Below are positions 9,314-17,641 of a stretch of 64,000 nucleotides of DNA, one piece after another. Position numbers and translations under genes: made by a program. Below the pieces are notes generated by a model, which saw only the letters and a list, made by a program, of their open reading frames with translations, ran no database searches and was not told the DNA's origin. The stretch covers positions 558,001 to 622,000 of the forward strand of contig NZ_CP116967.1 of NCBI RefSeq assembly GCF_032050975.1. Reading direction: 5' to 3'. Within the stretch, counting starts at the first letter, position 1, and every line of letters begins with the position of its first letter. This DNA comes from Candidatus Nitrospira allomarina (GTDB lineage: Bacteria; Nitrospirota; Nitrospiria; Nitrospirales; UBA8639).

Positions 9314-10354
9314 ATGGCATGGGAACCTAAAGATCCGTGGGGAGGAAGCGGTCAAGACCCCCTCGATGAAGCGCTTCGGAAAGCACAAGACCAACTCACT
9401 CGACTCGTGCCTGGCCGGGGTTTCAAATCAATCATTTACATCGTCATAGCAGTCCTGGCTCTCTGGCAATCGGTGTTTATTGTGGCCCCGGACGAGCAAG
9501 GTCTGGTTAAACGGTTTGGCGATATTGTTCGCGAGGTTGAATCCGGCCCACATTTCAAAATTCCATTTGTGGAAACAGTGGATACCCCAAAAGTTGAAAA
9601 ACTCCATCGAGTAGAGGTGGGATTCCGCACCGACCGAGGACGCACCCAATTCATTCCAAAAGAAGCCCTCATGTTGACCGGTGACATGAATATTCTGTCT
9701 CTCGAGTTCATCGTTCAATATAAAATCAAAGAAGCTAAAAATTATCTATATAAGGTCGCCGATGTCGAGTCCACGATTCACAACGCCGCTGAAGCAGCCA
9801 TGCGGGAAGTCATCGGCAAAAGTAAAATTGATGAAGCGCTAACGATCGGCAAAGCCCAGATTCAACAGGAAGCTCAAGACCTGCTTCAAGGCATCCTCGA
9901 TCAGTACCTGGCTGGCGTACAAGTGGCCACAATCCAACTTCAGGATGTGAATCCTCCGGATGCCGTCGCCGCCGCTTTCAAGGATGTCGCCAGCGCTAAG
10001 GAAGACCGTGAAAAACTTATTAACCAGTCTCACGGCTACCGAAACGATCTAATCCCCAGAGCCAAAGGGGAAGCGGCCCAAGGCATCAACCAGGCCAAAG
10101 GGAGCGCACAATCACGGATTGCACGTGCGGAGGGAGAAGCCAATTACTTTCTCCAGACCTTAAAAGAATACAAACTGGCCAAGGATGTCATCAGTAAACG
10201 GGTCTACATTGAAACGATGGAAGAAGTCATGGCGAACACGGAAAAAATTATTCTGGACTCCAAGGCGGCCGGCAACGTCCTGCCCTTTCTTCCGTTAGAC
10301 CGCCAATCCGGCTCACGCGGAGCAACAAACACGCAAGGGGGTGACTCCCGATGA
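9314..10354 (+). CDS. hflK: FtsH protease activity modulator HflK
   Basis: Membrane-anchored SPFH/prohibitin-family protein that forms a large periplasmic-facing cage with HflC around the FtsH protease. The 346-residue protein has a Gly/Asp-rich N-terminus (WEPKDPWGGSG), one transmembrane helix (about residues 36-56, IYIVIAVLALWQSVFIVA), the SPFH domain starting VAPDEQGLVKRFGDI, and a long charged coiled-coil ending in the IETMEEVMANTEKIIL motif typical of HflK. The stop overlaps the hflC start by 4 bp (ATGA), showing translational coupling. A palindromic operator candidate lies 46 bp upstream. Confidence 0.96.
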   Translation: MAWEPKDPWGGSGQDPLDEALRKAQDQLTRLVPGRGFKSIIYIVIAVLALWQSVFIVAPDEQGLVKRFGDIVREVESGPHFKIPFVETVDTPKVEKLHRVEVGFRTDRGRTQFIPKEALMLTGDMNILSLEFIVQYKIKEAKNYLYKVADVESTIHNAAEAAMREVIGKSKIDEALTIGKAQIQQEAQDLLQGILDQYLAGVQVATIQLQDVNPPDAVAAAFKDVASAKEDREKLINQSHGYRNDLIPRAKGEAAQGINQAKGSAQSRIARAEGEANYFLQTLKEYKLAKDVISKRVYIETMEEVMANTEKIILDSKAAGNVLPFLPLDRQSGSRGATNTQGGDSR

Positions 10355-11208
10355 AACAAAATCTCCTCATGGGTGTCATCTTAGTTTTTGGACTGCTTTT
10401 GGTCCTAGGTCTTTCGCCGTTTTTTGTGGTCGACTTAACCGAAACGGCTATTGTGGTCGCATTAGGAAAACCTGTCCAAACCATCACGGAACCAGGGTTG
10501 AAGTTTAAAATTCCCTTTTATCATCAAGTCACCTTTTTTGATAAGCGCTATTTAGATTATGACGCTCCCGTACGAGATGTCATTACCAGTGACAAGAAAT
10601 CTATGGTGATCGACAATTTCGCCAAATGGCGCATAGTGGATCCCTTAAAAGTCTATCAGGCATTTCAGACACAACGAGGAGCCCTCCAGCGCCTTGACGA
10701 TATCATTTACTCGGAATTGCGTGTTGAGTTGGGCAGGCATGAACTGACGGAAATCGTTTCCGCAAACCGTGCATTGATCATGAAGGTCGTGTCGGATCGT
10801 TCCAACGAAAAAGCCTCAGCCTACGGGCTGGAAGTTTTGGATGTACGGATTAAGCGGGCTGATTTGCCCGAGCAAAATGAAAAGGCTATTTTCCAACGGA
10901 TGCAGGCCGAACGGGAACGGCAGGCCAAGCAATATCGGGCGGAAGGGGAGGAAGAAGCGCAAAAAATTCGATCCGAAGCCGAAAAAGACAAGCAAATTAT
11001 TTTGGCGGAGGCCTATAAAACCGCCCAGGAAATACGTGGAGACGGGGAAGCCAAAGCTTATAAAATCTATGCGACGGCCTACCAACAAGGCCCGGAATTT
11101 TTTGAATTCATCCGAACGATGGAAGCTTATAAGAAAACTTTTGCAGACAATACGACGTTGGTTCTCTCCCCGGATTCGGAATTCCTCAAGTACCTCAAAA
11201 AACGGTAA
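10351..11208 (+). CDS. hflC: protease modulator HflC
   Basis: Partner of HflK in the FtsH-regulating membrane complex. It has one N-terminal transmembrane helix (LLMGVILVFGLLLVLGLSPFF), then the SPFH domain (VVDLTETAIVVALGKPV, KFKIPFYHQVTFFDKRYLDYD) and the ELRVELGRHELTEIVS and DVRIKRADLPEQNEKAIFQRM signatures that separate HflC from HflK. The C-terminal coiled-coil is Glu/Lys/Ala-rich and ends LSPDSEFLKYL. At 285 residues it is of normal length. Start overlaps the hflK stop (ATGA), so the two are translated together. Confidence 0.96.
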   Translation: MKQNLLMGVILVFGLLLVLGLSPFFVVDLTETAIVVALGKPVQTITEPGLKFKIPFYHQVTFFDKRYLDYDAPVRDVITSDKKSMVIDNFAKWRIVDPLKVYQAFQTQRGALQRLDDIIYSELRVELGRHELTEIVSANRALIMKVVSDRSNEKASAYGLEVLDVRIKRADLPEQNEKAIFQRMQAERERQAKQYRAEGEEEAQKIRSEAEKDKQIILAEAYKTAQEIRGDGEAKAYKIYATAYQQGPEFFEFIRTMEAYKKTFADNTTLVLSPDSEFLKYLKKR

Positions 11209-11274
11209 AGAAGCCAACACCCACCACCTTCAGCCAGGCGAACCGGTTCGTCGTTCAATCCCGACACTTTCCTC

Positions 11275-11940
11275 ATGGCCAATCCTGAACATGTTGAACG
11301 CCTCATCAAGGGGGGGGTCGGGGAATGGAACAAATTTCGACGGACAAATCAGACAATTCAACCCGATCTAAGCGGAGCCGATCTTTCCGGGTACGACTTT
11401 ACCGGGCTTGATTTAAGCCAGGCCAACCTGGAAGGGGCAGACCTCTCAGACGCCTATCTCTTTCATGCCAATTTAACAGAAGCCAACCTCTCCGGCGTGA
11501 ACCTCACCGAAGCCGATGTGCAGGAAGCCAATCTGATCAAGGCTAATCTCTCACATGCCACCATGACCAGGATTGATTTGTCCGGAACCGGGCTCATTGC
11601 CTGCAACCTGGAGGGCGCGAATCTTGAGGGGGCCACTCTGACACGTGCTTCGATTCCATGGGGAAATCTTACCCGTGCCATTCTAGCCAAAGCCAAGCTC
11701 CACTTAACCGATTTGCGTGAAGCTCAACTCATACAGGCTAATCTGGAAGGGGCTTCACTTCAGGATACCTCTCTGACCGGGACGAACTTACAGGGAGCCA
11801 ATCTCCAAGGCGCCACTCATGTCTCCATTGATCTGCTCGCCAAAGCCAAATCTCTGTATCAAACCATCCTTGATCCGGACCTAAAGGGAACCCTTCTGCA
11901 ATGCCATTCTCATCTTTTCGAAAAACCAGTTGATCTATAG
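11275..11940 (+). CDS. pentapeptide-repeat protein
   Basis: 221 residues, of which about 35-195 are consecutive A(D/N)LxX pentapeptide repeats (LSGADLSGYDFTG, LEGADLSDAYLFHANLTEAN). These fold as a right-handed quadrilateral beta-helix. The N-terminal 30 residues (NPEHVERLIKGGVGEWNKFR) resemble the short lead-in helix of many bacterial pentapeptide proteins. No catalytic domain or signal peptide. It lies 66 bp downstream of hflC on the same strand and may share its transcript. Some family members mimic DNA and protect gyrase, but most have no known role, so none is assigned. Confidence 0.85.
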   Translation: MANPEHVERLIKGGVGEWNKFRRTNQTIQPDLSGADLSGYDFTGLDLSQANLEGADLSDAYLFHANLTEANLSGVNLTEADVQEANLIKANLSHATMTRIDLSGTGLIACNLEGANLEGATLTRASIPWGNLTRAILAKAKLHLTDLREAQLIQANLEGASLQDTSLTGTNLQGANLQGATHVSIDLLAKAKSLYQTILDPDLKGTLLQCHSHLFEKPVDL

Positions 11941-12165
11941 AAAATGGTTCCAAGCAATTTTATTTTATTTCTTTGGGACGAATAATTTACGAAGTTTTAT
12001 CCATGCCATTATTGTACGTATCGATGCAAGTCGGTAAGCATTCGAAATAGTCTTGTTCAGCAAGACGATTGGCACTTTAGCAGGCGAAAGATACAGATTC
12101 GGAGGTAAGATAAGAATGGACCAAGATCACGTATGAATGACCGTTCCCCTGAATCAAGGATCCCG

Positions 12166-14301
12166 CTATGGAAGAATTCCTTCTGGTTTCGAAATCTTTG
12201 GGGTCATCGGTAATTGGATGGTGAAGGTGGTGCCTTTCCGTGGTTCACTATGTACGCTGACCGTTCCTGAATGAGCATCAACCACATCCTTGACTATCTT
12301 CGTCCCCAATCCCGTTCCCCCGGCTTTACCGCTAATCGCTTCTTTAGTAAATAATCTGTCACGGATTTCAGGAGGCATTCCCCCACCCGTATCTGCGACC
12401 GTTAACACCACAGTTCTTCCCTCTAACCCTATTGACCCACCAATGGTGACTGATCCACCGGCAGGGGTTTCCGGAATTGCATTATTGACCAGATTGTAGA
12501 GGGCGTTGAACAAACGGTTCTCATCCGCCTGAATGGGCGGAAGGACGTCAAGACCTTGCGTGTGCAGGGAAACCTCCATCTCGGTGGCATAGAATCGAAG
12601 GATGCCATAGACGCCTTCGACCACTTCCGACACCTGGCATGAAGCAAATCGTAGCGGGCTGGATATACCTTTGACAGTATCGGCAATCTCCCGCATGCGA
12701 CCTTGAATCCGACGGGCATTCTTCACGATCATGTCGACCGCCTCGTTGGAAAATTTTCTTGAGGCCGACAATTCCTTCGGAGTCACGTCAGGAAACTTCG
12801 CAAACAATTCCTGAAGATCGTCGTCTAACAATTTGGCGCCATTCAGCACCGGCATGAGCATATTCTTAATATCGTGGGCAATATCCCCAAGCATCACCGT
12901 CACCCCAGCGAGCTTGGTCTCTTCCAATAATTCTGCAGTCATTCGTACCCGCTCGCTGATATCCTTGAACGTCACCACGGCCCCAATCAAAATTCCATTT
13001 TCCCGGATCGGCGAAATGTAGTAGTCCACGGGGAAAGAGGTCCCATTTTTGCGCCAGAGCCCCTCTGTATCATCATGATAAACTCTTCCCTCTTTGAGCG
13101 CGGCATGAATAGGACAGGCCTCTCTAGGATAGGGTGACCCATCGGGTTTCGTATGATGAATCAGCTCGTGCATCGGCTCGCCAATTAATTCCTCGACCTT
13201 ATATCCCAGCATAAGAGCCCCGGCCGGATTCACAAAAGTGGTTTTGCCTTCTCTATCCAGTTCATAGATCCCCTCTCCCGAGGCGGCGAGGATTCGTGCA
13301 TAGTGCCTCGCGAGATTTTGATGTGTTTCCATCACTCTTTGACGTTCAATGGCCGTGGCGATGCGATCAGCCACTAAACCCAGACTGTGCCACGTAAAAC
13401 TAGTCAGGAAATGCCGGGAAAACACCGCCATGACCCCCACCACTTCCTGATTGACCAGCAGCGGGTACCCCGCAAAGGACACCAGCCCTTCTTTCTTAGC
13501 CCATGCCCGTTCTGGAACCCCGGCATCCTCAATGATTGCATTGGTCAGATACGGCCTCTTCTCAAAGGCAATCTGACCGATTTGCGAATGGCCAAACGGC
13601 ACGGTACCGGCCAAATGAGTAGAAAGCCCGGCACTAGCCTGCAGCTCCAATCCTTCCTCCAGAGAAGGCATCGTCCAGAAGCCGGCCCAAGCCCCATCCA
13701 GATGACTTATGAATGAATCCGCGCAACCCTGCAGGCGGACACTCAATGTTTGGTCACAGTTCAGAACCTGCCCCACCTCCGCCTCAAAGGCCAACAATCG
13801 GTTCCGTTCTTCCAGCACCCTCTCCGCCTGTTTCCGCTCAGAAATGTCGCGTATGATGCCGCAATAAAATGTCTCATCTTCGAGGTCTGATTTTGAAGGA
13901 GCCATCTCAATAGGGAATTCCTCCCCGTTCTTTCTCAAGCCATGCAGTTCGAGGGTTTTCACGATGCCGCCCCCTTCGACTGCTGATCCCACCCGTTCCA
14001 TTCCATAGCGATGCGCTTCGTGATAGCGAGCCGGGATAATCCAAGTCAGTGGCCTCCCCACGATTTCCTCGCGGACATACCCAAACATTCTTTTGGCACC
14101 CTTATTCCAAGACAAGATGGAGCCGTGCTCATCCCACAAAATAATGGCATCCGTGGCGGTCTGTACAACAGATTGAAACCGTTCTTCACTGGCTGTCAAC
14201 TTCTGAGTCAATTCCCTGGAAGAATTCCTGGAAGCCGTACCTTTTGATGTATGGGTGTGGGTTGTTATGAGTTCGTTTTCTGTCAATTGAGTATTTTTCA
14301 T
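12166..14301 (-). CDS. PAS-GAF-PAS sensor histidine kinase
   Basis: A 711-residue cytoplasmic hybrid-sensor kinase without transmembrane segments. Domains in order: PAS (about 40-155, ERFQSVVQTATDAIILWDEHG, ending GIIRDISERKQAE), GAF (about 170-325), second PAS (about 335-455, RILAASGEGIYELDREGKT, ending VVTFKDISERV), a HisKA-type region with the phospho-acceptor at His476 (GDIAHDIKNMLMPV), and HATPase_c (about 595-700) with N box LYNLVNNAIPE, G1 VADTGGGMPPE and G2 GGTGLGTKIVKDVVDAHSG. No response-regulator gene lies next to it, so it is an orphan kinase. The signal is unknown; soluble PAS/GAF input suggests redox, small ligands or nucleotides (inference). Confidence 0.93.
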   Translation of the reverse strand: MKNTQLTENELITTHTHTSKGTASRNSSRELTQKLTASEERFQSVVQTATDAIILWDEHGSILSWNKGAKRMFGYVREEIVGRPLTWIIPARYHEAHRYGMERVGSAVEGGGIVKTLELHGLRKNGEEFPIEMAPSKSDLEDETFYCGIIRDISERKQAERVLEERNRLLAFEAEVGQVLNCDQTLSVRLQGCADSFISHLDGAWAGFWTMPSLEEGLELQASAGLSTHLAGTVPFGHSQIGQIAFEKRPYLTNAIIEDAGVPERAWAKKEGLVSFAGYPLLVNQEVVGVMAVFSRHFLTSFTWHSLGLVADRIATAIERQRVMETHQNLARHYARILAASGEGIYELDREGKTTFVNPAGALMLGYKVEELIGEPMHELIHHTKPDGSPYPREACPIHAALKEGRVYHDDTEGLWRKNGTSFPVDYYISPIRENGILIGAVVTFKDISERVRMTAELLEETKLAGVTVMLGDIAHDIKNMLMPVLNGAKLLDDDLQELFAKFPDVTPKELSASRKFSNEAVDMIVKNARRIQGRMREIADTVKGISSPLRFASCQVSEVVEGVYGILRFYATEMEVSLHTQGLDVLPPIQADENRLFNALYNLVNNAIPETPAGGSVTIGGSIGLEGRTVVLTVADTGGGMPPEIRDRLFTKEAISGKAGGTGLGTKIVKDVVDAHSGTVSVHSEPRKGTTFTIQLPMTPKISKPEGILP

Positions 14302-14366
14302 TGTCTTATGAAATCCATTACAAAATTCTATAAAATTAAACCATCAAAACTGTATTGAAATACCCG

Positions 14367-14537
14367 TTACGGCGCAGAAGTCCGCCATTTGCGATCAAGA
14401 AACCATATGATCCCGTCAGACAACCCCAAAATGACAGTCATGACCACCCACCAGGTTCCGACCACTAAAACCGGAATCAACACAAGACCAACCAAACCCA
14501 TGACGATTCCTAACAGGGCCCACATGACCAGTTCCAT
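14367..14537 (-). CDS. small membrane protein (56 residues)
   Basis: An open frame of 56 codons starting at an ATG preceded by GAGGTG with a 4-nt spacer, a very good ribosome site. The product is dominated by two hydrophobic stretches (about 4-30, MWALLGIVMGLVGLVLIPVL; and 31-46, TWWVVMTVILGLSDGI), with a short basic tail (FLDRKWRTSAP). It is most likely a two-helix inner-membrane protein. It lies between the PAS kinase and a small exported-protein gene on the same strand, separated from the latter by a hairpin. No family recognised; function unknown. Confidence 0.65.
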   Translation of the reverse strand: MELVMWALLGIVMGLVGLVLIPVLVVGTWWVVMTVILGLSDGIIWFLDRKWRTSAP

Positions 14538-14601
14538 GTTTCACCTCAATTTAATAAGCTCAGAAAAGTCTAAATAGGAGGGAGGGGGTTCTCCCGTTTG
14601 A

Positions 14602-14655
14602 GGCTCTCACCTCACCCTTCCCTTCCGATGGGGGAAACGGTGAGGCGAAAGAGCC
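14602..14655. terminator. hairpin between two small genes
   Basis: GGCTCT (14602-14607) and CCTCACC (14610-14616) pair with GGTGAGG (14639-14645) and AGAGCC (14650-14655), giving an interrupted 13-bp stem with a 22-nt loop. It lies 110 bp past the stop of the upstream minus-strand gene. No long T-tract follows, so it may be a weak terminator or an mRNA-stabilising structure. Confidence 0.45.
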
Positions 14656-14764
14656 AAACCCAACAACGGCAGGGATTCTACTTCACTGCTCCGGGCCAGT
14701 CGTGAGACACTTGCCTCAGGAAGTCTCCTTGGACACCAACAAGCAGGGGCACCCGGAGTGGTCC

Positions 14765-15061
14765 TCAGAAAGTCAGTGACGTCTGATTGATTGTCCGGGC
14801 AGTCTCAACTTGTTGGCAGCTTTCTTCCGCCAACATAAGTTGCCCGCTACTGGCATCTTGGGGAATTCTTCCCAAACAGGCTTTTAAAGTGTCCTGGACA
14901 CTTCCCACCGCAATTTGCGTGAGACCTTGAGCCTGTGCCTCGGCAGAAGACGTCGGTTCTGTTCCTTGTGGCACGGCTAAGGTCAGTCCCGGCAGAATCC
15001 AAGGGATGAGTGCCATGGAGGCAACAAGAATGGTGCGTTTCATCAATAGAGTGTGTTTCAT
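14765..15061 (-). CDS. small exported protein of unknown function (98 residues)
   Basis: AAGGAGAG precedes the ATG at the right distance. The protein has a signal peptide (MKHTLLMKRTILVASMALIPWILPGLTLA) with likely cleavage after LTLA. The mature part of about 70 residues is Gln/Ala/Thr-rich with two cysteines (ACLGRI and ESCQQV) that could form one disulfide. A second in-frame ATG seven codons in (MKRTILVAS) is an alternative start. No family recognised. It sits in a run of very small membrane and exported proteins (14367-15285), which might form one functional group. Confidence 0.7.
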   Translation of the reverse strand: MKHTLLMKRTILVASMALIPWILPGLTLAVPQGTEPTSSAEAQAQGLTQIAVGSVQDTLKACLGRIPQDASSGQLMLAEESCQQVETARTINQTSLTF

Positions 15062-15189
15062 GATATTCTCTCCTTCTAAAAATAGTGTAAAAAAGTTTCC
15101 CCCACGTCACATGGGTCCATGTGACGCAGCAAACAAGACTAGCAACCTGCCTAGAAAGTAGGGAATTTTACTCTCTCGATGGCAGGTCC

Positions 15190-15285
15190 CTAGAAAGGAG
15201 GTGTTGGCCTCTCGATGAAAGACGCATAAATGGCCGCACCCCAAAAGAGAAACATAATGCCTAAGAGAGCTTCCAATGGATTCAT
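15190..15285 (-). CDS. very small membrane protein (31 residues)
   Basis: ATG at 15285 is preceded by GAGGTG with a 6-nt spacer. The 31-residue product has one hydrophobic helix (PLEALLGIMFLFWGAAIYASF) followed by a short charged and proline tail (IERPTPPF). It resembles the single-helix accessory peptides of membrane complexes in size and shape, but no specific family was recognised. It lies 128 bp upstream of the 98-residue exported protein gene on the same strand. Confidence 0.55.
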   Translation of the reverse strand: MNPLEALLGIMFLFWGAAIYASFIERPTPPF

Positions 15286-15641
15286 AGTGTTCACCTCTTT
15301 CCTGGGACCGCATGGGTCAGGAATGAACTCTCCCGGAACCTGATCTGACGACCAGCGTTACAATCGAAGCCGTTGATCGGCACCGATTGGTGAGAAGAGT
15401 TTAGGCGTAGGCTTGCGGAGACAGAGGAATCAGACGCGCAGGAAGGAAAGTTGATGCGCGAGGGATAGGAGAGTCAACGTAGATTCATACGTCATACACT
15501 CACGCTACACCTTAAAACAGGAGGGTGTCAACACAACACCATGTGTGTTTTAGGCGTAGTCGACCATAAAAGTCGATGATTTCCACAAGTCCTGCATGAA
15601 TGAGAACCCAATCCGTGGAGAGATGGGGAAGGCCGAAGTCT
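15286..15641. other. intergenic region, no gene seen
   Basis: 356 bp between the 31-residue protein gene and the CobW-type GTPase gene, both on the minus strand. I see no repeat, no convincing terminator and no protein-like frame. Confidence 0.4.
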
Positions 15642-16571
15642 CTATTTTCGGCGGATGGCGACCAGGCGGCCAAGCATTTCTTTGGGAAATTGTGAGGGAG
15701 GCGAGCTCAGATCAATGCGGGAACCAACGCCTTGAACCAGCTTCGGACCTTCTGAGGTGTTCACGATGCCTTTGATGCGAAGGGCTTGCAGCGGTTGAAG
15801 TTGTTGAATGAGCTGTTCAGGCGTGAGGTCATCAGAAAAAGACAGTTCCTCTGCCTCAAATTCCTCATGCGTGTGAGGAAGGAGTTCAGGCTTTCGTTGA
15901 GAGTTGGGTGAAACCTTTTTTTCGGGGAGGGAAGGGAAAACAATCGTCGTGTCGATTTTACCCTGAATGCTTCGGATCACTGGAGCACCAGGGGCCATCT
16001 CCTGAAGAAGGGTTTCCAATCGACCGACTGAGTCTGATGGGACCAAATCGACTTTATTGATGACCAACAGATCTGCCGAAGATACCTGTTGCTCAAACGT
16101 GCCCTCCAAGTCCCGCTTTTGAGCCACTTGTTCCGCATTGACGACAACCACCGCTAAACTCTCACCCACCCACTCCGTGACGGGCTCACGCCAAAAGGTC
16201 AGGAGCGTTTCGAAGGGTAATGCTACGCCGGATGTTTCCACCACCACTCGATCCGGGCAAATAGTTTCCCACAGATTCTGCAACGTGTTGAGTAATTCAC
16301 CGGAAAGCTGGCAGCACACACACCCTCCTTCCAGTTCCACATAGCCTGGACCGCCTTCTTCTTGAAGCAGAGCCCGATCAATGCCTAATTCACCAAATTC
16401 ATTGGAGATCACAGCCAATTTCAGCCCCTGTTGTTGAGCATCCGCAATCAAATGCTTGACAAGCGTCGTCTTACCAGCCCCAAGGAAGCCGGACACCACC
16501 AATGCCGGAACACCAAGATCTGGCCCAGCTTTTCCAGTTCGTGCTACAGCTTCTGGTTTTTCATTGTTCAT
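15642..16571 (-). CDS. CobW/COG0523-family GTP-binding metal chaperone
   Basis: G3E-class P-loop GTPase. It has Walker A GFLGAGKTTLVKHL, the CxCC metal-binding motif in GGCVCCQLSGEL, a Walker B-like region ending VVVETSGVALP, and the base-recognition motif NKVD. The C-terminal CobW_C domain (about 230-305) starts after a His/Glu-rich linker (LLPHTHEEFEAEELSF). COG0523 proteins deliver zinc or other metals to client enzymes; the client cannot be told from context. The start at 16571 (MNNEKPEAV) is chosen over the ATG at 16592, with GGAG about 10 nt upstream. The SIMPL gene lies upstream on the same strand. Confidence 0.9.
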   Translation of the reverse strand: MNNEKPEAVARTGKAGPDLGVPALVVSGFLGAGKTTLVKHLIADAQQQGLKLAVISNEFGELGIDRALLQEEGGPGYVELEGGCVCCQLSGELLNTLQNLWETICPDRVVVETSGVALPFETLLTFWREPVTEWVGESLAVVVVNAEQVAQKRDLEGTFEQQVSSADLLVINKVDLVPSDSVGRLETLLQEMAPGAPVIRSIQGKIDTTIVFPSLPEKKVSPNSQRKPELLPHTHEEFEAEELSFSDDLTPEQLIQQLQPLQALRIKGIVNTSEGPKLVQGVGSRIDLSSPPSQFPKEMLGRLVAIRRK

Positions 16572-16624
16572 GGAGGGAACGCTCCTGAGCACTAAGGACC
16601 GGAGTCGGGTAAAGACAGAATTGA

Positions 16625-17386
16625 TTATTTCTGACTGATTTCATACACCAGGAGGACGGAACCACGTATCGAGATTTCACCTGCCGACACCGATGCATCT
16701 CCACCGCTATCCATCGCCATCGCCATGCGGTATCGACCCTCAGGAGGGGATGGAGAAACGCCACCTTCCGAAACATTGATCATACGAACCAATTTGAGGT
16801 TCAAGGCCTGGGCCAACGCTTCAGCTTTGGATTGGGCTTGGGCAGAAGCCTGTTTCAAGACTTTAAGCTTGGTGGGATGCTCATTTTGCAAGCCCCATGT
16901 AATGCCTGAAAATCTGTTGGCTCCAACCTGTAAGACCCGGTCAACGACCTTTCCCACCACTTCAAGATTACGCACCTCCACATTGATGTGGTGGACGACA
17001 CGATAGCCAATGATACGGGGAACACTGTTCTCTAACGTTCCATCGGTTGGACGTCGCGGGGGTGGTGGATATTCAGGAATGACGTTCAAGGACGTCGTTT
17101 GAATGAACTCAGACGGAATATTAAACCGTCGGCACTCCTCCAGCACCTTCGCTACCCGCTCCTGATTCTCCTTTTGAACATCGGACAACTTATCGCCGAC
17201 TGTTTCGACCGCAAAACTCAACACCGCTTTATCAGGAGACACATTGATCGTTCCCTCTGCGGAAACGGTTAATCGTGGAAGATCCTCACCATTCGTTCCC
17301 GCCCACCCGGATACAGGGAGCAACAGCAAAAAAAATCCCAGCACCACACCATTCACTATTTTTGAGGCATTCATGGTCGTATACAT
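16625..17386 (-). CDS. exported SIMPL-domain protein (DUF541)
   Basis: A 253-residue periplasmic protein with a signal peptide (MNASKIVNGVVLGFFLLLLPVSGWAG). It is followed by a SIMPL/DUF541 domain: LTVSAEGTINVSPDKAVLSFAVET near the start, then IGYRVVHHINVEVRNLEVVG and ANRFSGITWGLQNE, ending VLLVYEIS. Family members such as E. coli YggE are linked to oxidative-stress tolerance, but the biochemical activity is unsettled. Starts at 17386 (MYTTMNASK) or 17374 are plausible; the longer frame to 17494 adds residues that do not fit a signal peptide. It lies 32 bp upstream of the CobW-type GTPase with the same orientation and may be co-transcribed. Confidence 0.88.
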   Translation of the reverse strand: MYTTMNASKIVNGVVLGFFLLLLPVSGWAGTNGEDLPRLTVSAEGTINVSPDKAVLSFAVETVGDKLSDVQKENQERVAKVLEECRRFNIPSEFIQTTSLNVIPEYPPPPRRPTDGTLENSVPRIIGYRVVHHINVEVRNLEVVGKVVDRVLQVGANRFSGITWGLQNEHPTKLKVLKQASAQAQSKAEALAQALNLKLVRMINVSEGGVSPSPPEGRYRMAMAMDSGGDASVSAGEISIRGSVLLVYEISQK

Positions 17387-17426
17387 TGACAAACCCCCTG
17401 AATGTTTTTGAGAATGGCTTCTAATT

Positions 17427-17609
17427 ATGACCAACACCGATTCTATTCCTCCTTTGACCCCTTCTGCCTCGGATCTGCCGGACCGTCTCTGCACCTGGTG
17501 TCAAACTTCTATGCTGAAACGTCTCGTTGGCGATGGTCGATTTATTCACTATACGTGCCCGAAATGTATTTTCCAGCATACGTCAAAAGTCCCTACGCCC
17601 CAACCCTAG
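17427..17609 (+). CDS. small zinc-ribbon-like protein (60 residues)
   Basis: Encodes two CxxC pairs (LCTWCQ and TCPKCIF) about 20 residues apart, the spacing of a treble-clef or zinc-ribbon knuckle. A short Pro/Thr-rich lead and tail surround it. It is divergent from the SIMPL gene, 40 bp away. The ribosome site is poor (GAGAATGG region), so the start is uncertain. The cysteine pattern makes chance less likely, but no family was recognised. Confidence 0.5.
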   Translation: MTNTDSIPPLTPSASDLPDRLCTWCQTSMLKRLVGDGRFIHYTCPKCIFQHTSKVPTPQP

Positions 17610-17641
17610 CCTCACCGTCCGTTGCTTTGTTTGGCTTCTAA

